NCBI GenBank assembly: GCA_003166955.1
Contig: PMUI01000035.1
Span: 1 to 40,000 of the forward strand
Reading direction: 5' to 3'
Length of the DNA stretch: 40,000 nucleotides
Origin: Acidobacterium sp.
GTDB lineage: Bacteria; Acidobacteriota; Terriglobia; Terriglobales; Acidobacteriaceae
In this document: one piece after another, positions 34,055 through 40,000 of the stretch
How positions within the stretch are numbered: the stretch's first letter is position 1
Layout: each line of letters opens with the position of its first letter
Program-made: the position numbers and the translations under genes
The notes under the pieces: generated by a model
Told to the model about the DNA's origin: nothing
Databases searched by the model: none
What the model saw: the letters and a program-made list of their open reading frames with translations, nothing else

Positions 34055-34642
34055 CTAAACCTGTGCCGCGGAGTGCACCAGCGACGAAGCGAGCGAACAC
34101 AGCGCCTGGCGGAAGAGAGTGCTGACGGCTTGCGTGGTCCAGATGGAGGGCCGGGAGTGGCGGTTGAGAGCGCGGGCCGCGTCCGCGTTGCTGATGCCGA
34201 GGACGGCGCGCTGGACGAAAACGGCGCGCTGCACCTGGGATAGCCTGGCGAGCCACTCGCGCAGCGGGTCACGGCCTGCCCCGGACACCAGCTCGGAGAT
34301 CTCGGGGCCGGAAAGTGGAACGGTGCTGTCGTCCTCGATGCAGGAACCGCCGGGCTCGTTGGCGGGCACATGGGCGAAGGACTCCGGGTCGTGACGGTGC
34401 ATGATTTGGAGGGCGCCATCGAGGACGCGGTCACGCACCAGACCGGTAGCGGCGCCTGGATCGGTGCAGGGGTCGATCTCGACCGCGGCAACCGTCTTCT
34501 CGACCAGGTCAAGAGCTTCGGCTTCATTCCCGAGCATCAGCGCGGCAAACCGGTACATTTCTACCGCGGCGGTCTCCGCTTTGACCGGTGCTTCTCCGAT
34601 TTGATCTGAACCGATTTGATCTGAACAAGGGGAGCTTGCCAC
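34055..34642 (-). CDS. Sigma-factor-like (degenerate ECF) protein
   Basis: A 195-residue protein. The start is GTG at 34642 with GGAGGTG seven bases upstream. Residues about 25-60 (EMYRFAALMLGNEAEALDLV) resemble region 2 of ECF sigma factors, and about 127-185 resemble region 4: LARLSQVQRAVFVQRAVLGI, followed by SNADAARALNRHSRPSIWTT, a helix-turn-helix-like stretch. Region 2 is short and the DNA-binding helix is unusual, so it may not be an active sigma factor; it could be a regulator evolved from one. It lies 170-215 bp upstream of the TolC-EmrA operon on the same strand and could control it. The N-terminus carries a five-residue tandem repeat (DQIGS DQIGE). Confidence 0.6.
   Translation of the reverse strand: MASSPCSDQIGSDQIGEAPVKAETAAVEMYRFAALMLGNEAEALDLVEKTVAAVEIDPCTDPGAATGLVRDRVLDGALQIMHRHDPESFAHVPANEPGGSCIEDDSTVPLSGPEISELVSGAGRDPLREWLARLSQVQRAVFVQRAVLGISNADAARALNRHSRPSIWTTQAVSTLFRQALCSLASSLVHSAAQV
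34596..34625 (-). repeat. Perfect 15-bp tandem repeat inside the sigma-like gene
   Basis: CCGATTTGATCTGAA occurs twice back to back (34596-34610 and 34611-34625, as read on the plus strand). Being a multiple of three it keeps the frame, adding five residues near the N-terminus. Confidence 0.9.
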
Positions 34643-34935
34643 GGGTGCACCTCCGGGAAGGGAACTGAATTTATCCTCGCCGAGGAAAAGGGGCGCGTCA
34701 AATGCGGGAATCGGCAGGATGGATGACGGTGACTTGTTTTCGTGCGCGCCCGGCGGCAGGGCGGGCGATTCTGCGGGGCTGGGCTCTTCGGTAATCTGTC
34801 GCGGCTCAGGGATCGAACTTAGTCTGAAACTACCTTCCTTTCAGAGTGCGAAAGCGACAGCGCTGAAATTGGTCCGGAAGATTGGGCCAACGGTCCGCGG
34901 GTCGCGCAAACGACCTGCGGGCCGTTACCAATGAA
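34643..34935. other. Intergenic region between sigma-like gene and small ORF
   Basis: 293 bp between divergent genes. The plus-strand frame at 34719-34934 is rich in Gly, Ser and Arg and is not convincing. Promoters for both directions are expected; none is clear. Confidence 0.4.
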
Positions 34936-34949
34936 AGGAGGTGAGGCCC

Positions 34950-35057
34950 TTGGACGGTAAAACGTCGTGGACACGCATTGTCATTACGCTCGTCGTTAAT
35001 TGGCGATTCGTACTGGCCGTCGTGATCCTGGTGCTCACACTGCTGCTGATCAGGTAG
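34950..35057 (+). CDS. Small membrane peptide (35 residues), unlisted small ORF
   Basis: A short frame starting at TTG 34950, five bases after AGGAGGTGA (34936-34944), which is a near-perfect Shine-Dalgarno site and the strongest in the window. The peptide begins with a charged stretch (DGKTSWTR) and then has hydrophobic sequence IVITLVVNW and FVLAVVILVLTLLLI, ending in Arg before TAG at 35055-35057. It is thus one probable membrane helix of about 20 residues. A strong hairpin follows 7 bp after the stop. GTG at 34941 is in frame but overlaps the ribosome site. The combination of signal, peptide and hairpin supports a real gene. No family recognised. Confidence 0.6.
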   Translation: MDGKTSWTRIVITLVVNWRFVLAVVILVLTLLLIR

Positions 35058-35064
35058 CAGAAAC

Positions 35065-35093
35065 CTCTCGGGAGGGTAGCATCCTTCCGAGAG
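35065..35093 (+). terminator. Terminator-like hairpin after the small ORF
   Basis: An 11-bp stem CTCTCGGGAGG (35065-35075) / CCTTCCGAGAG (35083-35093) with one G-T pair and a 7-base loop, followed by TAAGTTCAGTTT. The T tract is weak. Confidence 0.7.
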
Positions 35094-35144
35094 TAAGTTC
35101 AGTTTAGCAAATCGGCAGAATGCCGGAAAAGTCAGTGGACGATT

Positions 35145-36077
35145 TTAGTGCACACCGGCGGCAAGTAAAGTCGTCGTCGACCGGCGGTGGTGAGCGATCA
35201 TCCGAGGCGGCGCAGGCCGCGCGGGCGTGAGCGGCGTGTAGCTCCGGTAGACGGTAACGTGGAAGCAGGACTGATAGAACTCCTCTTCGACGTCGATCTT
35301 GCCGGCGGTCTGGAGTGGGAGGAGCCAGGCGCGCATCCAGGAGATTTCTGAGAGGGAAAGGCCCTTCTTGCCAATGTCGACGGCGGCGCCGGTGAGGTGC
35401 GGCGAAGCGACGTCGCCGTCGGCGGGCGCGGCGTTGCCGTTGACGGAGATCAGCGAGCGCTGAAATTCAACAGTGCGGACGGCGGAGTTGACCTGGAGAG
35501 CGCGGTGGAAGCGGGCATAGTGGCTGCGGGCGAGGTCAGCCAGGAAACGCGCGGCCCACGGACGGCAGTAACGGCGGTTGGCGGGCAAGTCGGGATTGAC
35601 GCGCAGCGAGTAGCCGGCCGGCAGGGGAACGATGTCTCGTGAGGCCTCAAGCTGATCGAGCTGAGCGTCGTCTTCGATGCGGACCAGGCCTTCGGCGTCA
35701 TCGCGCTGATTCTGGCGGGTGAGGGACTCGAGGGATCCACGAAGGGGCGGAACGAAGCGGATGCGGGCGACGGGTGCAATCGCGGCGCGGGTGTGGACCG
35801 GCTGTGGGGCGAGAGGGGCGGGACGGGCTGCGGTAGCCAGAGCCGCGCTGGTGCGGGTGGCCGGAGCCGCCGGCGTGTGGCAGGAGACCGAAGCGGGGTT
35901 GGCGAGGACGGTGTGGCTGGCGTGGCCTGCGATCCTGCCGCAGGTCGAGGCAGCTTCTGCCCGGACCGAAGCGTGATGGCGGCGAGGGACCGGTGCGGCC
36001 GGGCTCACGGTGGACGCAAGGACGGGCAGCGCCAAGGTGAAGCTGGCCGCGACGAGGAGGGAGGGACGACTGCGCAT
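35145..36077 (-). CDS. Secreted DUF5715-like protein (peptidase M15-like C-terminus)
   Basis: About 310 residues from the ATG at 36077, which opens a signal peptide (SLLVAASFTLALPVLAST). Residues about 25-115 are Ala/Pro/Thr-rich and probably unstructured. The folded part (about 150-300) has LPAGYSLRVNPDLPANRRYC, AARFLADLARSHYARF, VNSAVRTVEFQRSLISVNGN and the motif HLTGAAVDIG, then FYQSCFHVTVYRSY. The H-x-x-G-x-x-x-D pattern with a later His recalls zinc D,D/L,D-peptidases, consistent with DUF5715-type proteins of Acidobacteriota, so a cell-wall peptidase is possible but unproven. The frame is open 32 codons before the chosen start, where residues do not look like a leader. Confidence 0.8.
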   Translation of the reverse strand: MRSRPSLLVAASFTLALPVLASTVSPAAPVPRRHHASVRAEAASTCGRIAGHASHTVLANPASVSCHTPAAPATRTSAALATAARPAPLAPQPVHTRAAIAPVARIRFVPPLRGSLESLTRQNQRDDAEGLVRIEDDAQLDQLEASRDIVPLPAGYSLRVNPDLPANRRYCRPWAARFLADLARSHYARFHRALQVNSAVRTVEFQRSLISVNGNAAPADGDVASPHLTGAAVDIGKKGLSLSEISWMRAWLLPLQTAGKIDVEEEFYQSCFHVTVYRSYTPLTPARPAPPRMIAHHRRSTTTLLAAGVH

Positions 36078-36208
36078 TCCGGAACCTGGGGTGTTATCGA
36101 TTAAGAGCGACCCCAGACTATCTGACGCGGGCGCGGAAGAAAAGTAGCGGGCAGGATACCGGGTCCAGGCCACCGGCTACAAGCCACAGGCCGGAGCACT
36201 TCACCGGG

Positions 36209-36252
36209 GCCCCGGAGAACCGTAAGCGCCGAGGTTCGCCTGGGGGCTTTTT
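36209..36252 (+). terminator. Long-stem terminator-like hairpin upstream of the Yip1 gene
   Basis: Stem GCCCC-GGAGAACC (36209-36221) with GGTTCGCC-T-GGGGC (36233-36247): about 12 pairs, one A-G mismatch and one bulge, 11-base loop, then T5 (36248-36252). No plus-strand gene ends near here, so it could be the end of a leader or small RNA, or an attenuator 84 bp before the gene at 36337. Confidence 0.55.
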
Positions 36253-36336
36253 CATTCTGGTTCGGGCGGGGCGGGAGTACAATTCCTCGAAATCAACGTA
36301 AGCAGATATTCAGCGCCAAACTTCTGGAGGATTTCC

Positions 36337-37086
36337 ATGGCTGATGCAGTTGCACAACCAGACGCGTCCGCACCGCCGCTTAGTGAGGGTCAGCGCGTTA
36401 TCGACACGTTTATCGCGCCTTCGAAGACGTTCATGGATATTCGGCGCAGCGCAAGCTGGTGGCTGCCCTTTGTGATCGGATGCGTAGTGACGTTCGGGCT
36501 GGCCTACGCCATTCAGACCAAGATCACCTGGGAGAAGGCCTACGACAACATTCTGAAGCAGAGTCCGAAGCAGATGGAACGGATGGAGCAGCTTCCAGCG
36601 GATCAGCAGACGCGGAGCAAAACGATCGCGGAGAACTTCACGAAGTATGTTTTCTGGTGCGCGCCGGTGGCGGGTCTGATCGTGGTCGTAGTCATGGCCG
36701 CAGTGCTGATGGCGACCATCAACTTCGGGTTCGGAGGGAAGGCGAAATTCGGACAGATGTTCGCCCTCTTCTATTACGCCTTTCTTCCGATTTCGATCAA
36801 GGCCATCCTGGGGATTGTAACGATTTTCGCGGGATTGGATCCGGATTCGTTCAATATGAACAACTATGTTGGGACGAATCTGGGTTACTACCTGCCAGCC
36901 GATTTCTCGAAGCCACTGATGGCGCTGGCGACCTCCCTGGACCTTTTCACGATCTGGATGGTCGTGCTGCTGACCATTGGCTGCGCCATCATTGGGAACA
37001 TCAAGAAAGGACAGGCGGCAATTGCGGTATGGGGATGGTGGGTTCTGCTGACGGCCTTCGGAGTCGTGGGAGCAATGTTCAAGTAG
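36337..37086 (+). CDS. Yip1-family integral membrane protein
   Basis: A 249-residue protein with about five membrane helices: WWLPFVIGCVVTFGLAYAIQ, APVAGLIVVVVMAAVLMATI, MFALFYYAFLPISIKAILG, LFTIWMVVLLTIGCAIIG and VWGWWVLLTAFGVVGAMF. The amphipathic start with FIAPSKTFMDIRRSASWW is the typical entry to a YIP1-family domain. The role of bacterial YIP1 proteins is not established. GGAGG lies eight bases before the ATG. It ends 18 bp before a hairpin that also terminates the convergent EF-G-like gene. Confidence 0.85.
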   Translation: MADAVAQPDASAPPLSEGQRVIDTFIAPSKTFMDIRRSASWWLPFVIGCVVTFGLAYAIQTKITWEKAYDNILKQSPKQMERMEQLPADQQTRSKTIAENFTKYVFWCAPVAGLIVVVVMAAVLMATINFGFGGKAKFGQMFALFYYAFLPISIKAILGIVTIFAGLDPDSFNMNNYVGTNLGYYLPADFSKPLMALATSLDLFTIWMVVLLTIGCAIIGNIKKGQAAIAVWGWWVLLTAFGVVGAMFK

Positions 37087-37103
37087 GAAATCCAAAAGAA
37101 GAG

Positions 37104-37129
37104 AAGGCCCGCCGAGTGTGGCGGGCCTT
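37104..37129. terminator. Shared bidirectional terminator
   Basis: A 10-bp perfect stem AAGGCCCGCC (37104-37113) / GGCGGGCCTT (37120-37129) with a six-base loop. T-rich on the plus side (GTTGTTT) and A-rich (read as T) on the other. It lies 17 bp after the Yip1 stop and 24 bp after the EF-G-like stop, which converge here. Confidence 0.85.
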
Positions 37130-37153
37130 GTTGTTTGTAACTGACTCCGGTCC

Positions 37154-39319
37154 TTATTCTTCTTCTTCCTCGCCGGCTGGTTTCTTCGCGTTGGCGACGA
37201 TCTTGTCCGCGATCAGCTGCGGCACGACGTCGTAGTGATTCATCTCCATGTGGAAGCTGCCTCGCCCCTGCGTCGTGGCGGTGAGGGTCTGGCCGTAGGT
37301 CAGCATTTCAGACATCGGCACTTCGGCGCGAATGATGGTGTTGGCTCCGTGGCCGTCCATGCCCTGGACGCGGCCGCGCCGCTGGTTGAGGTCACCCATC
37401 AAGGCGCCGGCGAACTCCTGCGGCGCCTCGATTTCGACACTCATCACCGGCTCGAGCAGCGTGGGCTTGGCCTGCTCCATGCATTTGCGGAACGCAATGC
37501 GGCCGGCCATTTTAAAAGAGAGCTCGTTGGAGTCGACGTCGTGGTAACTGCCGTCGTAGACGGTTACCCGGAAGTCGACGACGGGATAGCCTGCGAGGTA
37601 GCCGCGAGCGGCCGATTCCTGGATGCCTTTCTCGACGGCGGGGATGAAGTTGCGCGGGATGGCGCCGCCGAAGACGTCGTTGACGAACTCGAAGCCGCCG
37701 CCGCGGGGCAGTGGTTCCATTTTGATTTTGCAGTCGCCGTACTGGCCGTGGCCTCCGGTCTGCTTTTTGTGCCGGCCCTGAGCGTCGGCGCGCCCGCGAA
37801 TGGTCTCGCGGTAAGGCACCCGCGGCGCCTTGAGCGTGACCTCGGTGTGATAGCGCTTGCGCAGCTTGTTGACCAGGGATTCGATGTGCGACTGGCCCGC
37901 CGCGGCGATGAGGAATTCGTTGGTTTGCTGGTCGCGGAAGAAACGCAGCATCAGATCCTCTTCCATCAGCTTGTGGACGGCAGGCGCGAGTTTGTCCTCG
38001 TCGGCGCGCGACTTGGGTTCGATGGCCCACGTCATCGCCGGCTCGGGCAGACTGACCGGCTCGAAGAAAATCTCATGGCTCTTGTCGCCGAGCGTGTCGC
38101 CGGTGAGGGATTCTTTCAGCTTGGCGACTGCGCCAAGATCGCCGGCGTGCAGCTCCGTGACGGCGACAGCGTTGCGGCCCTGCATGATGGAAAGATGAGC
38201 GAACTTTTCCGGAGTGCGTCGCGAGTAGTTCTGCGCGGTGCCGTCGTTTTTGAGGATGCCGGAGAAGACTTTGAAGAAGCTGATGCGTCCCGCAAACGGG
38301 TCCATCATGGTTTTGAAAACGTAGAGGGAGAGCGGCTCCTTGTCGTCGACCTTGCGCATGACGATTTCCGGTGACTGGCCCTCGGTGGTAGCGGCAGCGC
38401 CGTTGCCGGGTCCGCCCGCAGCGGCTGCGACGGTGTGCAGCACAGCACGGGCGGCGACGGGTTCGCGCTCGATGGGCGCCGGAGCATAGACCTTGAGGAA
38501 GTCGAGGAGGTGGTCGGTGGCGACGTTGGCGAGGCCGCTTGAGTAGAGCACGGGAAAGATGCGGTCTTCGCGGATGGCCTCGTGCAGCGCGCTGATGAGG
38601 TGCTGCTCGGGGATGGTGCCTTCGCGGAAGTACTCTTCCATCAATTCGTCTTTGCCTTCGGCGACCAGCTCGACCAAGGTCTCGTGCGCGCGCTGGGCTG
38701 GTTCTTTTAAAGATTCGGGGATTTCGCCGATTTTGCCGTGGCCATCGCCGCCGGGCGTGTAGAAGAACGCCTCCATGGTGACGAGGTCGACGACGCCTTC
38801 AAAACCTTTGCCGTCCGCAATGGGCAGCTGGATTGGGACGCACTGGCGTCCAAAGCGCTCGCTGAGCGCGGCGAGGGTGGCTCCGGCGGATTCGGCGGCG
38901 CGGGGGTGGTCCATCTGATTGATGACAACGGCGCGCGGCACGTCGAATTCTTCGGCGTATTTCCAGACGCGTTCGGTCATGGGCTCGACACCGGTGACGG
39001 CGTTCACGGTGACCAGAGTGGATTCGACGGGCGCCATGGCGCAGCGTGCTTCATGCACGAACATGTGGAAGCCGGGAGTGTCGATGAAGTTGACCTTGAC
39101 GCCATTCCATTCGGCGAAGGCGAGCGCATTCTGCATAGTGGTGCCGCGGGCGACGTCTTCTTCGTCGTAGGCGGTGACGGCCGATCCGTCTTCGACGCGG
39201 CCGAGGGTGGGGGTCATTTTGGCGGCATGCAGCAGAGCGGAGACGAGCGTGGTCTTACCGCTGTGCGCATGCCCTACTACAGCCACATTGCGGATCTCAC
39301 TTCCTGCGTACGTTTTCAT
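37154..39319 (-). CDS. Elongation factor G-like GTPase (EF-G paralogue)
   Basis: A 721-residue translational GTPase resembling the EF-G-like (fusA2 / type 2) group rather than housekeeping EF-G. G1: GHAHSGKTTLVSALL. Switch I is atypical (EEDVARGTTMQNALAFAEW). G3: NFIDTPGFHMF. G4 is INQMD, with Gln in place of the usual Lys of NKxD. Domains II to V follow: MMDPFAGRISFFKVFSG, LHAGDLGAVAKLKES, then QTNEFLIAAAGQSHIESLVN, domain IV with QTGGHGQYGDCKIKMEPLP and IPAVEKGIQESAARG, domain V with EPVMSVEIEAPQEFAGALMG and RGRVQGMD. An Ala/Gly-rich insert near 300-320 (AAAAGGPGNGAAATT) and an acidic tail (GEEEEE) are additional. Role of such paralogues varies and cannot be told here. Confidence 0.9.
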   Translation of the reverse strand: MKTYAGSEIRNVAVVGHAHSGKTTLVSALLHAAKMTPTLGRVEDGSAVTAYDEEDVARGTTMQNALAFAEWNGVKVNFIDTPGFHMFVHEARCAMAPVESTLVTVNAVTGVEPMTERVWKYAEEFDVPRAVVINQMDHPRAAESAGATLAALSERFGRQCVPIQLPIADGKGFEGVVDLVTMEAFFYTPGGDGHGKIGEIPESLKEPAQRAHETLVELVAEGKDELMEEYFREGTIPEQHLISALHEAIREDRIFPVLYSSGLANVATDHLLDFLKVYAPAPIEREPVAARAVLHTVAAAAGGPGNGAAATTEGQSPEIVMRKVDDKEPLSLYVFKTMMDPFAGRISFFKVFSGILKNDGTAQNYSRRTPEKFAHLSIMQGRNAVAVTELHAGDLGAVAKLKESLTGDTLGDKSHEIFFEPVSLPEPAMTWAIEPKSRADEDKLAPAVHKLMEEDLMLRFFRDQQTNEFLIAAAGQSHIESLVNKLRKRYHTEVTLKAPRVPYRETIRGRADAQGRHKKQTGGHGQYGDCKIKMEPLPRGGGFEFVNDVFGGAIPRNFIPAVEKGIQESAARGYLAGYPVVDFRVTVYDGSYHDVDSNELSFKMAGRIAFRKCMEQAKPTLLEPVMSVEIEAPQEFAGALMGDLNQRRGRVQGMDGHGANTIIRAEVPMSEMLTYGQTLTATTQGRGSFHMEMNHYDVVPQLIADKIVANAKKPAGEEEEE

Positions 39320-39695
39320 GGACTACTCCTTGAGTGACGAAATGGTGACGGTCGATGCATCGCATGGCGAACACAGGCAAGTAGAAACCAATTCCCGGCG
39401 ACCCACTGTGACGGTGGGCACAGAGATTTCGGGAAGGCGTCGCGAGGGCGTCTGAGGCGGAGGCGGGATGGGCTCCGGCGCGCGGTACAAGCGTGCCGGA
39501 AAGCGCGGATCTTCGATCCTCGTCCGGCATACGGAAACGTTCCTGAGGGGGGGGATTTGAGAGCCTTTGGCACCCCGTGTTCACAGGAACAGGGATGGTA
39601 GCACAGCGAGGGCGGTGGAGGGGGAGCGGGGATTCGACGGGATTGCAGCGGAACAAAGGCGGGGGCTACGGTGTCTGAAAAACTGACGCTTTACC
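39320..39695. other. Divergent intergenic region upstream of the EF-G-like gene
   Basis: 376 bp that must hold the promoters of the EF-G-like gene and the small membrane protein. Longer minus-strand frames here are rich in Arg, Pro and Ser and are not convincing. A G8 homopolymer lies at about 39548. Confidence 0.4.
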
Positions 39696-39950
39696 ATGGA
39701 AGGCGAGGGGCTGGCGTGCGTCTCGGGGGGCGCATCTCAAAAGAAAGTGAGCCGCAATTTCAACTGGATTTGGTACCTTGGCGCCGCGGTCTGGTTCCTG
39801 AACGCCGCGCTGGCGATGCGCCATGGCAGTTTGCGCCTGGGGTTGACGAACGCTGCGATTGCGGTGGTGTTTTTGGCGGCGGGGATCTTTTTTGGACGGC
39901 AGGCGAAGCGGCCCTCGGGGCGCGGGAACGGGAGACGGCCGCTGGAGTGA
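39696..39950 (+). CDS. Small two-helix membrane protein
   Basis: An 84-residue frame with two hydrophobic helices, NWIWYLGAAVWFLNAALAM and LTNAAIAVVFLAAGIFFG, joined by a short basic loop (RHGSLRLG), and a basic tail (RQAKRPSGRGNGRRPLE). Translation may begin at the ATG at 39696 or at a GTG at 39747 (VSRNFNW), which has an AAAGAAAG before it and would leave only the helical part. I recognise no family. It stands alone at the window edge, with no terminator in view. Confidence 0.55.
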   Translation: MEGEGLACVSGGASQKKVSRNFNWIWYLGAAVWFLNAALAMRHGSLRLGLTNAAIAVVFLAAGIFFGRQAKRPSGRGNGRRPLE

Positions 39951-40000
39951 AGGGCTTCCATTGATTGTTCCGTATGGGCGACGATCCGGAAGTTTCGTTC

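Noticed and set aside
34719-34934. 71-residue plus-strand frame upstream of the small membrane peptide
   Set aside because: No ribosome site and Gly/Ser/Arg-rich composition; judged chance.
36174-36260. Known riboswitch class upstream of yip1
   Set aside because: The hairpin did not match the core of any riboswitch class I could recall, so only a terminator-like structure is claimed.

Overview
This 40 kb window is GC-rich chromosomal DNA that reads like an Acidobacteriota genome, probably class Terriglobia. That assignment is an inference from gene content: a two-subunit 2-oxoacid:ferredoxin oxidoreductase, a DUF5715-like protein, an STN-domain secreted protein, many secreted proteins of unknown function, and typical intergenic repeat families. 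No rRNA, tRNA, CRISPR array, integrase or recognisable transposase was seen.

Layout. 1-3.6 kb: two paralogous small proteins of unknown function on the minus strand, a membrane SpoIIE/PP2C phosphatase, and a frameshifted VOC (glyoxalase-fold) gene. 3.8-6.8 kb: a korA-korB operon closed by a clear terminator. 7-10.1 kb: an accessory or decaying zone with an orphan HEPN-like protein, a frameshifted SnoaL-like gene, and 3' remnants of a hydrolase, a PfpI-like gene and a PstS gene. 10.1-14.1 kb, minus strand: a translationally coupled histidine kinase, sigma-54 response regulator and receiver-like protein, followed by a beta-barrel protein with a possible sigma-54 promoter. 14.4-22.8 kb: rph, a secreted protein, an LLM flavin oxidoreductase, an MFS transporter and an ABC-F ATPase. 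Between the last two groups lie a 5' fragment of a second abcF and a 3' fragment of a second rph, flanking foreign-looking secreted-protein DNA; this looks like the scar of a segmental duplication.

23.1-24.2 kb: a LacD-type aldolase with terminator. 24.2-29 kb: an accessory islet holding three copies of a dispersed repeat around a GIY-YIG nuclease gene, a string of hairpins, a 930-residue PHP-ABC ATPase fusion (TrlF-like, a candidate nucleic-acid or defence enzyme) and about 1 kb of non-coding DNA. 29-36 kb: a secreted proline-rich protein, a PAP2 phosphatase, a TolC-EmrA-type efflux pair, a sigma-factor-like protein, an unlisted 35-residue membrane peptide with a near-perfect Shine-Dalgarno site, and a DUF5715-like protein. 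36.3-40 kb: a Yip1-family membrane protein and an EF-G-like GTPase that converge on a shared terminator, then a small membrane protein.

Most of the window is ordinary core and envelope biology. The accessory interest is in 7-10 kb, 18.2-19.6 kb and 24.2-29 kb.
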